Below are positions 53,537 through 62,662 of a stretch of 64,000 nt of DNA, in pieces (the first letter of the stretch is position 1; the number at the start of each line of letters is the position of its first letter). The stretch is taken from contig NZ_PCOY01000016.1 of NCBI RefSeq assembly GCF_002979475.1, forward strand, positions 19,951 to 83,950. Reading direction: 5' to 3'. The position numbers were made by a program, and so were the translations under genes. Below the pieces are notes generated by a model. The model had not been told where the DNA came from, made no database searches, and was given only the letters and a program-made list of their open reading frames with translations. The DNA is from Microbacterium sp. MYb62. GTDB taxonomy: Bacteria > Actinomycetota > Actinomycetes > Actinomycetales > Microbacteriaceae.

Positions 53537-53570
53537 AGCGGGGCCCGGTCGAGAACGACCGGGCCCCGCT
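53537..53570. terminator. Bidirectional hairpin terminator
   Basis: A perfect 15-bp stem AGCGGGGCCCGGTCG / CGACCGGGCCCCGCT closes a four-base AGAA loop. It lies between the stops of the convergent TetR and protease genes. There is no long T-run, as is common in high-GC actinobacteria. Confidence 0.85.
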
Positions 53571-53591
53571 GATTCGAAGCGCTGGACTGCG

Positions 53592-54410
53592 TCAGTTTCC
53601 GTAGAGTGCGACGACGCCGGCGGTGTCGACGCTCGTCATCGACAGGTCGTCGGAGGATCCGTTGCACTGGGGATAGTGCATGATCGACGAGGAGTCGTAG
53701 GGCGTCAGCGGACGCCAGTTGGTGTCCTCGAAGCAGGTCCCGGCTTCGGGGCGGGTGTGTTCGTGGCGGAAGCCGAGGACGTGGCCGAGCTCATGGCCGA
53801 TGACGTTCGTCGGAGTCCAGGACGAACCGGGGGTCCAGATCGAGTCGTCGATGAGGACGTTCTGCAGGCGCGGCGCCGTGCTCGGGAAGAATGCCCGGGC
53901 GATGTACTGCGTGGTCTGCACCGGCTCGACCGAGAACAGGACGGCTTCGTTGCGCGTCGTGCAGTTCGCGTCGGCGCTGCTGTCGTAGATGAAGTCGATC
54001 TTCGACGACGCGGCTTCCCAGAGGGCGGCACCGCCCGCCATCGCATCCACGACGTCGGCATGACGTGCGCCGAACGCCGTGCTGACACAGTAGGTGAGGG
54101 TGCTCACTAGTGCGTCCGACCACTTGTCGTCGACGCTGTTCACCGTGTTGACGACGAGGCCGTTGGTCACGGGGTCGGCACCGAGGAGCTGTTCGTAGAA
54201 CGACCGGAGCTCTTCCTGGTCGGAGATCACCTCGTCGCCGTTGACGACATAGGCGCCGTCGAAGTCTCGGTAGGTTGACGCCTCGAACTCCTGGAAGGTG
54301 GGGATGTCGTCGGCGTCGGGCACGGAGTTCGCGGCAGCGGGGATGACCGTGCCGAGGCAGAGCGCAGCAGCCGCGGTAGCGGCGAACGCCAGTTTTCTCG
54401 TGAGTCGCAA
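53592..54410 (-). CDS. Secreted zinc metalloprotease (metzincin)
   Basis: A 272-residue precursor. From TTG 54410 (AAAAGGA eight bases upstream) it begins with a signal peptide (RKLAFAATAAAALCLGTVIPAAANS). The zinc motif is VIGHELGHVLGFRHEH (HExxHxxGxxH) and the Met-turn is SSIMHYPQ, both diagnostic of metzincins. Four cysteines may form two disulfides. A longer open frame upstream would bury the signal peptide, so I reject it. The substrate is unknown; it stands alone between two terminator-like elements. Confidence 0.85.
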   Translation of the reverse strand: MRLTRKLAFAATAAAALCLGTVIPAAANSVPDADDIPTFQEFEASTYRDFDGAYVVNGDEVISDQEELRSFYEQLLGADPVTNGLVVNTVNSVDDKWSDALVSTLTYCVSTAFGARHADVVDAMAGGAALWEAASSKIDFIYDSSADANCTTRNEAVLFSVEPVQTTQYIARAFFPSTAPRLQNVLIDDSIWTPGSSWTPTNVIGHELGHVLGFRHEHTRPEAGTCFEDTNWRPLTPYDSSSIMHYPQCNGSSDDLSMTSVDTAGVVALYGN

Positions 54411-54570
54411 GGTAATGGTCCTTTTCGATCTGAACGATTCCGCGCGCCCCCTCGGCACGCGGCCTCCGGCGTGAGGGGCGGGCAACTCTGCGCCGCCGAT
54501 CCTGCCGAAGTCCGCTCACGGTAAGCACGACGCTTCGGAGACGGCAAGGCTTCTCCCGGCGCGCTCATAG

Positions 54571-54593
54571 ATTTCTGCACTCAGGTCAGAAAT
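54571..54593. promoter_or_regulatory. Dyad upstream of the protease gene
   Basis: ATTTCTG (54571-54577) and CAGAAAT (54587-54593) are perfect reverse complements around nine bases, in an AT-richer pocket 160 bases before the protease start and 55 bases after the GntR stop. It could be an operator or a weak terminator of the GntR gene. Confidence 0.45.
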
Positions 54594-54647
54594 ACCGAAC
54601 GCTGGTCTGGAAGAAGGTGCCCGTGTCCCCTCGCGAGACGTCAGGGG

Positions 54648-55286
54648 TCAGGAGCGCCCCATGCGGGCGAAAGCCCCCAGCACGCTGCGCTCGGATGCGG
54701 TGAGGTAGCGCTCGAGTTCGTCGGCGGCCGCCTCGGGGCCACGTTCGAGGAGCGCTGTGAGCACGGCGCGATTCCGGCGGACGAACGGCTCGTGCAGCGA
54801 CTTCGGCTGGTCGATCTCGAGGAAGACGAGGCGGAGCTCTGCGGCGACGTCGCGATAGGTGCGGGCGAGTCGGGCGCTGTCGGCGAGGGCGACGATCGCG
54901 TCGTGGAAGGCCATGTTCGCGCTGCCGATCCGTCGCCAGTCCTCGTGGGGCAGCTGATCCTCGGCTTCCGCGAGAGCCTCGCGCATGAGCTGCACGGCGG
55001 GATGCTCGGGCTCGGACTGCCGCAGAGCTGCGCACTCGATCACCCGGCGCGCGCGATAGATGTCGATCACGTCCGCGATGGTCGGCGAGGCCACCGAGAC
55101 ACCGCGGTGCGGGATGTGCTCGACGAGGCCCTGTTCGGCGAGCACCCGGAAGGCTTCACGCAGCGTGTTGCGAGACACGTCGAACTGCTCGGCGAGGGCC
55201 GACTCCGACAGACGCGACCCCGGGGCGAAGTCGCCGTCGATGATGCGCTGACGGAGCACGTCGGCGAGCACGCCCTGGTGGTTCAT
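54648..55286 (-). CDS. GntR-family regulator (FadR/FCD type)
   Basis: A 212-residue regulator. The winged HTH is SRLSESALAEQFDVSRNTLREAFRVLAEQGLV and the FCD effector domain includes FHDAIVALA with the metal-binding His. It is divergent from the 5-oxoprolinase operon. The palindrome GATTGTTGAACAATC (55380-55394) sits over that operon's -35, so this is its likely repressor, with 5-oxoproline or a related acid as possible effector. Confidence 0.9.
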   Translation of the reverse strand: MNHQGVLADVLRQRIIDGDFAPGSRLSESALAEQFDVSRNTLREAFRVLAEQGLVEHIPHRGVSVASPTIADVIDIYRARRVIECAALRQSEPEHPAVQLMREALAEAEDQLPHEDWRRIGSANMAFHDAIVALADSARLARTYRDVAAELRLVFLEIDQPKSLHEPFVRRNRAVLTALLERGPEAAADELERYLTASERSVLGAFARMGRS

Positions 55287-55379
55287 GCCTTCATCGTAGG
55301 CGGCGGGGCGCGTGGATCGTCTGCGGAGGGCCCGCTGGAATCACACGAAGGCAACGTCGCTGTAGCACGACGGAAACAT

Positions 55380-55415
55380 GATTGTTGAACAATCGAGAAC
55401 GATCCGTTCTACACT
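55380..55415 (+). promoter_or_regulatory. GntR operator and promoter of the pxp operon
   Basis: GATTGTTGAACAATC (55380-55394) is a perfect dyad with one central base, of the FadR-type TnGTnnACnA class. TGAACA (55386-55391) and TACACT (55410-55415) are 18 bases apart and form a plausible promoter whose -35 lies inside the operator. Confidence 0.65.
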
Positions 55416-55457
55416 GAGTGTCTATCGACACCCACCAACGACGATGGGAATCCCCGC

Positions 55458-56735
55458 ATGTCCGAGCAGTCCACCGCCTCCCTCTCCCCGGAAGACGAGG
55501 CTCGCCTCTCTTCCGCCAAGAAGCGCGCAGGCCGCAGCGCCGTCATCGGCGCGATCTTCCTCATGGCCACCAGCGCCATCGGCCCCGGATTCATCACCCA
55601 GACCGCCACGTTCACCGCGACGATGGGGGCGGCGTTCGCGTTCGCGATCCTCGTCTCGATCCTCGTCGACATCGCGGTGCAGCTGAACGTCTGGCGCATG
55701 ATCACGTCCTCCGGCAAGCGCGCGGGGGAACTCGCGAACAGCGCCATCCCGTTCTCCGGCCACCTGATCGCCGTGCTCGTCGTGATCGGCGGGCTGGCAT
55801 TCAACATCGGCAACATCGCCGGTGGTGGGCTCGGACTGAACGCGCTGCTCGGCATCGACCCCAAGCTCGGCGGCATCGTGACCGCGGCGCTCGCGATCAT
55901 CATCTTCCTCGTGAAGAAGGCGGGACCGGTGATGGACATCGTGCTGGTCGTGCTCGGTGTCGCCATGATCGTGATGACCGTGATCGTGGCCGTCATCGCC
56001 CAGCCGCCGATCGGCGAGGCGCTGCGCCAGACGTTCGTCCCCGACGAACTGAACTTCGCCACCATCACGACGATCGTCGGCGGAACGGTCGGCGGGTACA
56101 TCACCTACTCCGGTGCCCACCGCTACCTCGACTCCGGACACGTCGGCCCCGAACACGCCGGCCCCGTGATGCGCGCCGCGACCAACGGCATCCTCGTCAC
56201 CGGCATCATGCGCTACGTGCTGTTCCTCGCGATCCTCGGCGTCGTGGCCTCGGGCGTCACGCTCGACCTCTCCGGCCAGGGCGCGAACCCGGCCGGCCAG
56301 GCGTTCGGCGCGGTGCTCGGCGACGCCGGTCTCCGCATCTTCGGCGCGATCTTCTGGGCCGCCGCGATCAGCTCGGTCATCGGCGCGGCGTACACCTCGG
56401 CGACCTTCCTCTCCACCTTCACCAAGAAGCTCAAGGGCGGTTGGCCGCTGCAGCTCGCGACCGTCGCCTTCATCGTCGTGTCGCTGGCGGTGTACCTGTC
56501 GATCGGCACGGCGCCGGCCGCGATCCTCGTCTTCGTCGGTGGGTTCAACGGCCTGATCCTGCCCATCGGGCTCACGGTGTTCATGTACATCGGCTGGTTC
56601 CGCCGTGATCTGCTCGGCTCGAAGAAGTACCCGATGTGGTTGCTCATCGCCGGTACGCTCGTGACGCTGCTCACCTGGTACATGGGGATCGTCTCGGTCG
56701 GTCCCATCTTCGCCTTCCTCGGAATCGGAGCGTGA
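55458..56735 (+). CDS. NRAMP-related transporter (YcsG-like)
   Basis: A 425-residue transporter with about eleven membrane segments and the NRAMP-fold opening [22 protein letters not shown]. Canonical metal transporters of this fold have a DPGN motif in helix 1; here the equivalent is GPGF, without the Asp and Asn ligands. It resembles the B. subtilis YcsG class that sits beside ycsF (pxpA). It probably imports 5-oxoproline or a related organic acid rather than manganese. This is inference from the missing ligands and from gene context. Confidence 0.82.
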   Translation: MSEQSTASLSPEDEARLSSAKKRAGRSAVIGAIFLMATSAIGPGFITQTATFTATMGAAFAFAILVSILVDIAVQLNVWRMITSSGKRAGELANSAIPFSGHLIAVLVVIGGLAFNIGNIAGGGLGLNALLGIDPKLGGIVTAALAIIIFLVKKAGPVMDIVLVVLGVAMIVMTVIVAVIAQPPIGEALRQTFVPDELNFATITTIVGGTVGGYITYSGAHRYLDSGHVGPEHAGPVMRAATNGILVTGIMRYVLFLAILGVVASGVTLDLSGQGANPAGQAFGAVLGDAGLRIFGAIFWAAAISSVIGAAYTSATFLSTFTKKLKGGWPLQLATVAFIVVSLAVYLSIGTAPAAILVFVGGFNGLILPIGLTVFMYIGWFRRDLLGSKKYPMWLLIAGTLVTLLTWYMGIVSVGPIFAFLGIGA

Positions 56736-56739
56736 TCGC

Positions 56740-57507
56740 ATGACGTCGATCGACCTGAACTCGGACCTCGGCGAGAACGTCCCGGGCCGCATCGTCAGCG
56801 ACGACGCGAGCATGCTGCGGCTCGTCACCAGTGCGAACGTGTCGTGCGGCTTCCATGCCGGCAGCCCCGAGGGCATCCGCGAGACGCTCGCCGCCGCGGT
56901 GCAGGGCGGCGTCGTGATCGGCGCGCACCCCGGCTACCGCGACTACGAGAACTTCGGGCGGACCAAGGTCGACATCGACTCGGCCACCCTGCAGGCCCAC
57001 GTCGAGTACCAGCTCGGGGCGCTCATCGGGCTCGCCGCCGCGGTCGGCGGACGGGTCTCGTACGTCAAGCCGCACGGGGCGCTGTACAACACGATCGCGC
57101 GCGATGTACGGCAGTCGAAAGACGTCGTGGCGGCGATCCGCGCGATCGATCCGAGCCTGGTACTGCTGGGGCTCTCCGGCGGCGTCGTGCTCGATGTCGC
57201 CGAGCGCGCAGGCCTCGAGGTCGCGGCCGAGGCGTTCGCGGATCGCGCGTATCAGCCGGACGGGCAGCTCGTGTCGCGCACCGAGGCAGGGGCCGTGCTG
57301 CACGATCCGGCCGCGGTCGCGGAGCGCATGGTGCGCCTCGCCGCCGACGGCGTGATCCGTGCGATCGACGGCACCGACGTTCCCGTGGTCGCCCAGTCGA
57401 TCTGCGTGCACGGGGACAGCCCCGGCTCGGTCGCGATGGCCGCAGAGACCAAGCGGATGCTGCAGGACGCCGGCATCACGATCGCGCCGTTCGCGGGCTC
57501 GCGATGA
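56740..57507 (+). CDS. pxpA: 5-oxoprolinase subunit PxpA (LamB/YcsF family)
   Basis: A 255-residue protein with [15 protein letters not shown] at the start, [15 protein letters not shown] [25 protein letters not shown] and [10 protein letters not shown]. PxpA with PxpB and PxpC hydrolyses 5-oxoproline to glutamate using ATP. It starts four bases after the transporter stop. Its stop overlaps an eight-codon mini-frame that leads into pxpBC. Confidence 0.93.
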   Translation: MTSIDLNSDLGENVPGRIVSDDASMLRLVTSANVSCGFHAGSPEGIRETLAAAVQGGVVIGAHPGYRDYENFGRTKVDIDSATLQAHVEYQLGALIGLAAAVGGRVSYVKPHGALYNTIARDVRQSKDVVAAIRAIDPSLVLLGLSGGVVLDVAERAGLEVAAEAFADRAYQPDGQLVSRTEAGAVLHDPAAVAERMVRLAADGVIRAIDGTDVPVVAQSICVHGDSPGSVAMAAETKRMLQDAGITIAPFAGSR

Positions 57508-57530
57508 CGAAAACGGAGCTCCTTCTCTGA
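57504..57530 (+). other. 8-codon mini-cistron between pxpA and pxpBC
   Basis: ATG 57504 overlaps the pxpA stop (ATGA). The frame reads MTKTELLL and stops at TGA 57528-57530, which shares its A with the pxpBC ATG (TGATG). GGAG inside it can act as ribosome site. It looks like a re-initiation relay linking the two genes. Confidence 0.5.
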
Positions 57531-59143
57531 TGCGCATCCTCACGGCCTCCGATCACGCCCTTCTCGTCGAGGCGGCAGACCTCGATGAGGCGATGCGCCT
57601 GAACCTCGCCTGGGAAGGGCGGTCCGGCATCGTCGAGCGCATCCCCGGCGCTCGTACCGTGCTCGTGCGCTTCGATCCGCTCCGGATCTCCGCGGCCGAA
57701 CTCGCGGCCTCGCTCGCGGCGACCGAGATCGACACCGCGCACCTGCCGGGCACCGGCGAGGTCACGGTGCCCGTGCGGTACGACGGCGAAGACCTCGACG
57801 AGGCGGCATCCCTGCTGGGTGTGTCGGCGGAGGAGCTCGTGAACCGGCACCTCGCTGCGGACTGGCGGGTCGCGTTCTCAGGGTTCGCCCCCGGATTCGG
57901 CTACGTGGTGAGCAGCGACCCCCTGTTCGACGTGCCCCGCCGCTCCTCACCGCGCACGCGCGTGCCCGCCGGATCGGTCGCGCTCGCCGGACAGTTCACC
58001 GGGGTGTACCCGCGCGAGAGTCCTGGTGGCTGGCAGCTCATCGGGCGCACCGACGCCGTGATGTGGGACATCGACCGGAATCCTCCGGCACTGCTCTCCC
58101 CGGGCACGACGGTGCGGTTCGAGCAGGTGCGCGAGGCGGCTCGGCTGGACGCTGCGGGGCTGGACCGAAACGGAGACGTTCCGGCGCACGCCCGGCGCGT
58201 CGCGGAGCGACCCGCCGCAGCCGACGCTGATCGTCTGCGTTTCGGAACCGGACGAACGGATGCCGCCGTCGAGGTCGTCCGCCCCTCGCTGCAGCTGCTG
58301 GTGCAGGATGCCGGGCGCCCGGGCTATGCGGCATTGGGGGTCTCGGCATCCGGGGCCGCAGACCGTCGGGCCATGCGCGAGGCGAACCGTGCCGTCGGCA
58401 ATGAGTCGACGGCCGCTGTGCTCGAGAGTGTCGGAGGTGCGGTGCTGCGATTCCGCGGAGCCGGCGTCGCCGCGGTCACGGGCGCCGTCGGTACGCTCAC
58501 CCTGACCGAGGTGCGCGGCGACGTCCGTTCCCTCCTGCACGGCGAGCCGTTCGCCACGGTCGACGGCGACGAGCTGACCCTCGCCCATCCGGACCGGGGG
58601 CTCCGCTACGTCGTCGCCGTCCGCGGCGGACTCGACGCGGCGCCGGCACTGGGCAGCCGTGCGGGGGATACCCTGGCCGGACTCGGGCCCGAGCCGCTGG
58701 CGGCCGGAGCCGTCATCCGCATCGGCGATGACGCGCTGTCCCCGGTTCAACCCGGGGCTCTGCCGCGCGAGCTTCCCGCACCCGGAGAGCTCGTCGAGCT
58801 CGAGATCACCCTCGGCCCACGTGAAGACTGGTTCACGGCTGCGGCCCTCGCGACGCTCACCGGCCAGGAGTGGACCGTCACGCCGCGCTCCGATCGTGTC
58901 GGCATCCGGCTTCAGGGTGAGGTGCCTCTGGAGCGCGCGCTCGGAGGCGAACTGCCGAGCGAGGGCGCCGTCACCGGGGCGATCCAGGTGCCGCCCGACG
59001 GACAGCCGGTCCTGTTCCTGCCCGACCACCCGCTCACCGGCGGATACCCCATCATCGGTGCACTCACCGACCGCAGCCTCGACCTCGCGGGTCAACTGGC
59101 TTCGGGCGTGCGCCTTCGTTTCACCGTCAAGGAGTCCTCATGA
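57530..59143 (+). CDS. Fused 5-oxoprolinase subunits PxpB-PxpC
   Basis: A 537-residue fusion. The N-terminal 200 residues are PxpB/KipI-like (VTVPVRYDGEDLDEAASLLG, then FSGFAPGFGYV and RVPAGSVALAGQFTGVYP). The region from about 245 is PxpC/KipA-like (LQLLVQDAGRPGYAALGVSASGAAD, then AVTGAV and HPLTGGYPIIGALT). Together with PxpA it forms ATP-dependent 5-oxoprolinase. The next gene, a biotin carboxylase, overlaps by four bases. Confidence 0.92.
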   Translation: MRILTASDHALLVEAADLDEAMRLNLAWEGRSGIVERIPGARTVLVRFDPLRISAAELAASLAATEIDTAHLPGTGEVTVPVRYDGEDLDEAASLLGVSAEELVNRHLAADWRVAFSGFAPGFGYVVSSDPLFDVPRRSSPRTRVPAGSVALAGQFTGVYPRESPGGWQLIGRTDAVMWDIDRNPPALLSPGTTVRFEQVREAARLDAAGLDRNGDVPAHARRVAERPAAADADRLRFGTGRTDAAVEVVRPSLQLLVQDAGRPGYAALGVSASGAADRRAMREANRAVGNESTAAVLESVGGAVLRFRGAGVAAVTGAVGTLTLTEVRGDVRSLLHGEPFATVDGDELTLAHPDRGLRYVVAVRGGLDAAPALGSRAGDTLAGLGPEPLAAGAVIRIGDDALSPVQPGALPRELPAPGELVELEITLGPREDWFTAAALATLTGQEWTVTPRSDRVGIRLQGEVPLERALGGELPSEGAVTGAIQVPPDGQPVLFLPDHPLTGGYPIIGALTDRSLDLAGQLASGVRLRFTVKESS

Positions 59144-60879
59144 CCACCGTGTCGACCGTGCCGACCACGCAGAGGGTCCTGATCGCGAATCGCGGGGAGA
59201 TCGCGGTGCGCGTCATCCGCGCCTGCGCCGAAGCCGGATACACGTCGGTCGCGGTCTACGCCGATCAGGATGCCGACGCCCTGCACGTGCGCCTGGCCGA
59301 CGAGGCCGTGGGCCTTGGTGGCACCACGGCGGCCGACACGTACCTGTCCGTCGATGCGTTGCTCGCCGCCGCGCGGCAGTCGGGCTCGACCGCGGTGCAC
59401 CCCGGCTACGGCTTCCTGTCGGAGAGCGCCGCGTTCGCGCGGGCCGTGGAGGATGCCGGGCTGATCTGGATCGGTCCGACGCCCGAGAGCATCGACGCAC
59501 TCGGCGACAAGATGACCGCACGCCGGATCGCCCAGCAGGTGGGGGCGCCGCTGGCCGCAGGTACCGATGAGCCGCTCGCCGGCCCGGAGGAGGCGGTGGC
59601 GTTCGCCGAGCAGCACGGACTCCCGATCGCGATCAAGGCCGCGTTCGGCGGAGGCGGGCGCGGCCTGAAGGTCGTGCGCGAGCTGGCCGAGGTCGCCGAG
59701 GCCTTCGACGCGGCCACCCGTGAGGCGATCGCGGCCTTCGGTCGGGGCGAGTGCTTCGTGGAGCGCTTCCTCGAGAGCCCCCGGCACATCGAGGTGCAGG
59801 TGCTCGGGGACGGGCTCGGCGGTGTCGTGGTGGTCGGCGATCGCGACTGCTCGATGCAGCGTCGCAACCAGAAGCTCATCGAAGAGGCGCCGGCGCCGGG
59901 ACTGTCCGCCGAACAGCGGTCGCGGTTCCATGATGCAGCGCGGTCGATCTGCGCCGAGGTGCGGTATCGCGGGGCCGGCACGGTGGAGTTCCTGCTCGCG
60001 GCGGACGGCACCATCTCGTTCCTCGAGGTGAACACCCGCCTCCAGGTGGAGCACCCGGTCACCGAGGCGGTCACCGGGATCGACCTGGTGCGCGAGCAGT
60101 TCCGCATCGCGTTCGGGGAGGGTCCGTCGATCGTGGAGACCCCTGCGCCCCAGGGCCACGCCTTCGAGTTCCGGATCAACGCCGAAGACCCGGGTCGTGG
60201 TTTCCTGCCCTGTCCGGGTCGTGTCGAGCGGCTGAGGATCCCCGGCGGCCCCGGCGTGCGCTGGGACAGCGGGATCGAAGAGGGCGACGTCGTACAGCCG
60301 GCCTTCGACTCTATGATCGCCAAGCTGATCGTGCATGCCGGGTCCCGCGACGCGGCCCTCGTGCGCGCGCGTCGGGCGCTGCGCGAGCTCGCCGTCGAGG
60401 GCCCGGCGACGGTCATCCCGTTCCACGTGCGCGCGCTCGACGACGCGGCCTTCGCCACGGCGACGTTCGCCGTGCACACGCAGTGGATCGAGAGCGCCCT
60501 GCTCCCGAAGCTCGAGACGCAGTCACGGCCTGCGGCGGTCCCGGATGCCGCTCTGCAGCGCTTCCCCGTCGAGATCGACGGACGGCGGGTCACGCTCGGC
60601 CTGCCTGCGGCGCTGCTGGCGGGATTCGGTCGACCGGTGGATGCTGCGCCGGCAGCGCCCACGGCCGATCCGACCGAGCTGCGTTCGCCGATGCCCGGCA
60701 CTCTCGTGCGCTGGCTCGTCGACGACGGTGCCGACGTCGCGGAGGGCGACCCGGTTGCGGTCCTCGACGCGATGAAGATGGAGACCACGGTGAACGCCCA
60801 CCGCGCCGGCGCACTGTCGCAGCGTGCAGAGTTGTCAGCGATGATCGCGGCGGACGGGGTGCTCGCGGTCATCGACTGA
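59140..60879 (+). CDS. Biotin carboxylase with BCCP domain
   Basis: A 579-residue acyl-CoA-carboxylase-type alpha subunit. The carboxylase half opens LIANRGEIAVRVIRACAEAG, with the ATP-grasp loop GGGGRGLKVV, EVNTRLQVEHPVTE and FEFRINAEDP. The last 75 residues are a biotinyl domain with the biotin-accepting Lys in LDAMKMETTV. It carboxylates its own biotin from bicarbonate and ATP, but no carboxyltransferase gene is adjacent. In place of one stands the PxpBC fusion, whose domains are homologous to parts of urea carboxylase. A stem-loop terminator follows. Confidence 0.92.
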   Translation: MTTVSTVPTTQRVLIANRGEIAVRVIRACAEAGYTSVAVYADQDADALHVRLADEAVGLGGTTAADTYLSVDALLAAARQSGSTAVHPGYGFLSESAAFARAVEDAGLIWIGPTPESIDALGDKMTARRIAQQVGAPLAAGTDEPLAGPEEAVAFAEQHGLPIAIKAAFGGGGRGLKVVRELAEVAEAFDAATREAIAAFGRGECFVERFLESPRHIEVQVLGDGLGGVVVVGDRDCSMQRRNQKLIEEAPAPGLSAEQRSRFHDAARSICAEVRYRGAGTVEFLLAADGTISFLEVNTRLQVEHPVTEAVTGIDLVREQFRIAFGEGPSIVETPAPQGHAFEFRINAEDPGRGFLPCPGRVERLRIPGGPGVRWDSGIEEGDVVQPAFDSMIAKLIVHAGSRDAALVRARRALRELAVEGPATVIPFHVRALDDAAFATATFAVHTQWIESALLPKLETQSRPAAVPDAALQRFPVEIDGRRVTLGLPAALLAGFGRPVDAAPAAPTADPTELRSPMPGTLVRWLVDDGADVAEGDPVAVLDAMKMETTVNAHRAGALSQRAELSAMIAADGVLAVID

Positions 60880-60903
60880 CGCTCGACCGTGCGAGAACGC
60901 AGA

Positions 60904-60937
60904 GATCCCGGATGCCTCGCGAGAGGCATCCGGGATC
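60904..60937 (+). terminator. Stem-loop terminator after the pxp operon
   Basis: A perfect 15-bp stem GATCCCGGATGCCTC / GAGGCATCCGGGATC with loop GCGA is followed by TTCGTCTGT. It lies between the convergent biotin carboxylase and permease genes and can serve both. Confidence 0.88.
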
Positions 60938-60958
60938 TTCGTCTGTGCGCGGCGCGAC

Positions 60959-62287
60959 CTACTCGGGGTCGCCGCCGAGCGGGCCGACCGCCTCGAGCGG
61001 CTTCGGGTCGTCGGCGCCGGTCTTGCGCAGGCGGGCGATGAGGTTGCCCAGGTGGTAGATCAGGATCGCCGCGACCGTGGCGATGACGATGCCGCCGAGT
61101 TCGAAGCCGGAGGCCTCGTCCTTGATCATGAATCCGCCGACCGCCATGATCAGCGCGACGGCCGCCGTGTACTGGTTGACCGGGCGTGAGAAGTCGACGC
61201 GGTTGTCGACCCAGATCTTGATGCCGATGACGCCGATCAGGCCGTACAGTGCCGTCGTCACGCCACCGAGCACGCCGGCGGGCACCGAGTTGATGACCTC
61301 GCCGAACTTGGGGGAGAGGCTGAGCAGGATCGCCGCTGCGCCGGCCACCCAGTAGGCGGCGGTCGAATAGACGCGCGTGGATGCCATCACGCCGATGTTC
61401 TCACCGTACGTCGTGGTGCCCGAACCGCCGAAGAAGCCGGCCAGGGTCGTCGAGACGCCGTCCGCGATCAGCGCCTTCCCCGTCTGCTCGTTCACGCTCG
61501 CGTCACCGGTCATGGTCGCGACGCCGCGCACGTGACCGACGTTCTCGGCGATCAGCACGAGGACGACCGGGAGGAACATCGCGAGTGCCGTGAGGGTGCC
61601 GGGCTCTGTGAAGTTCGGGAGGGTGAAGGTCGGCAGGCCCACCCAATCGGCCTTCTCGACGGCGGCGAAGTCGAGCTCACCGCGGAACGCCGCGAAGATG
61701 TACCCCGCGATGACGCCGAGGAAGATCGAGATGCGCCCGAGGAAGCCGCGGAACACGACAGCGAAGAGGATCGTGATGGCGAGGGTGAACGTCGCGGTCA
61801 CAGGAGCCGCGGCGTAGTTGTTGTGGGCCGCGCCGGCGAGGTTGAATCCGATGAGCGCGACGATCGTTCCGGCGAGGACCGGCGGCAGGAAGCGGTCGAC
61901 CCACTTCACTCCGACCGTGTGCACCACGACGCCGATGATCGCCAGCAGTACGCCGACCGCGACGATGCCGGCCAGCGCCGTGCCCATGTTCGCGGAGGCG
62001 GTCGCGGCGGTGACCGGGGCGATGAACGCGAACGACGAACCGAGGTAGCTGGGCAGCTTGTTGCGCGTGACCAGCAGGAACAGGATCGTGCCCACGCCGC
62101 TGAAGAGCAGCGTGGTGGCGACCGGGAATCCGGTGATGATCGGCACGAGGAAGGTCGCGCCGAACATCGCGACGACGTGCTGGAGTCCGATCGCGATCGT
62201 GGCGGGCCAGTTCAGGCGCTCGTCGGGACGGACGACGGCGCCGGGCTCGACCGTGCGGCCGTTTCCGTGCAGCTTCCACAGGGCCAT
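60959..62287 (-). CDS. Uracil/xanthine permease (NCS2 family, UraA-like)
   Basis: A 442-residue permease with about 14 membrane segments. NCS2 hallmarks are QHVVAMFGATFLVP, the AENVGHVRGVATMTG substrate segment and SGTTTYGENIGVMASTRVYS. The Glu in VLIAENVGH is the residue that binds the uracil ring in UraA, so uracil is the likeliest substrate. It is a single gene between two stem-loops and the vapBC promoter. Confidence 0.9.
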   Translation of the reverse strand: MALWKLHGNGRTVEPGAVVRPDERLNWPATIAIGLQHVVAMFGATFLVPIITGFPVATTLLFSGVGTILFLLVTRNKLPSYLGSSFAFIAPVTAATASANMGTALAGIVAVGVLLAIIGVVVHTVGVKWVDRFLPPVLAGTIVALIGFNLAGAAHNNYAAAPVTATFTLAITILFAVVFRGFLGRISIFLGVIAGYIFAAFRGELDFAAVEKADWVGLPTFTLPNFTEPGTLTALAMFLPVVLVLIAENVGHVRGVATMTGDASVNEQTGKALIADGVSTTLAGFFGGSGTTTYGENIGVMASTRVYSTAAYWVAGAAAILLSLSPKFGEVINSVPAGVLGGVTTALYGLIGVIGIKIWVDNRVDFSRPVNQYTAAVALIMAVGGFMIKDEASGFELGGIVIATVAAILIYHLGNLIARLRKTGADDPKPLEAVGPLGGDPE

Positions 62288-62363
62288 GCGGGCTCCTCAA
62301 GGTTCGGGGGATGGCAGGAGTGCCGGAGCAACACTACCGATTCCTGAGTTTTCCCTGAGCGCT

Positions 62364-62397
62364 TCTACCATGGTGGAAGTGAGGGTAGAATGGTAGA
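62364..62397 (+). promoter_or_regulatory. VapB operator
   Basis: TCTACCAT (62364-62371) and ATGGTAGA (62390-62397) are perfect inverted copies 18 bases apart, with a related GGTAGAATGGTAGAG run. They lie directly before vapB and fit autoregulation by the VapBC complex. Confidence 0.6.
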
Positions 62398-62398
62398 G

Positions 62399-62662
62399 AT
62401 GAGCCTCAACATCAAGAACGAGACGACGCACGAGCTGGTGCGACGGCTCGCGGCGCTCACCGGGCAGAGCCAGACGAGTGCGGTCGAAGATGCGGTGCGG
62501 CGGAGGCTGGCCGAGCTGGAAAGCGAGAAGGCGTCGCTCGAGGAGCGGCGGCGTTCGCGCATCGATGAGTTGATCGCGGAGGCTCATCGGCTTCCACTGA
62601 ACGGTCCCACGACCGAAGAGATCCTGGCCGACATGTACGACGAGATGGGGCTGCCGCGGTGA
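62399..62662 (+). CDS. vapB: VapB-type antitoxin
   Basis: An 87-residue antitoxin starting MSLNIKNETTHELVRRLAALTG, with the ribbon-helix-helix type N-terminus of the PSK/VapB family (QTSAVEDAVRRRLAELE). The C-terminal helix and tail (ILADMYDEMGLPR) wrap the toxin. ATG 62399 is preferred; ATG 62390 would add three residues but lies in the operator. It overlaps vapC by four bases. Confidence 0.9.
   Translation: MSLNIKNETTHELVRRLAALTGQSQTSAVEDAVRRRLAELESEKASLEERRRSRIDELIAEAHRLPLNGPTTEEILADMYDEMGLPR

Noticed and set aside
53592..54485. Longer metalloprotease starting at 54485
   Set aside because: It would place a signal peptide about 25 residues inside the protein and lacks a ribosome site; TTG 54410 has AAAAGGA at eight bases.
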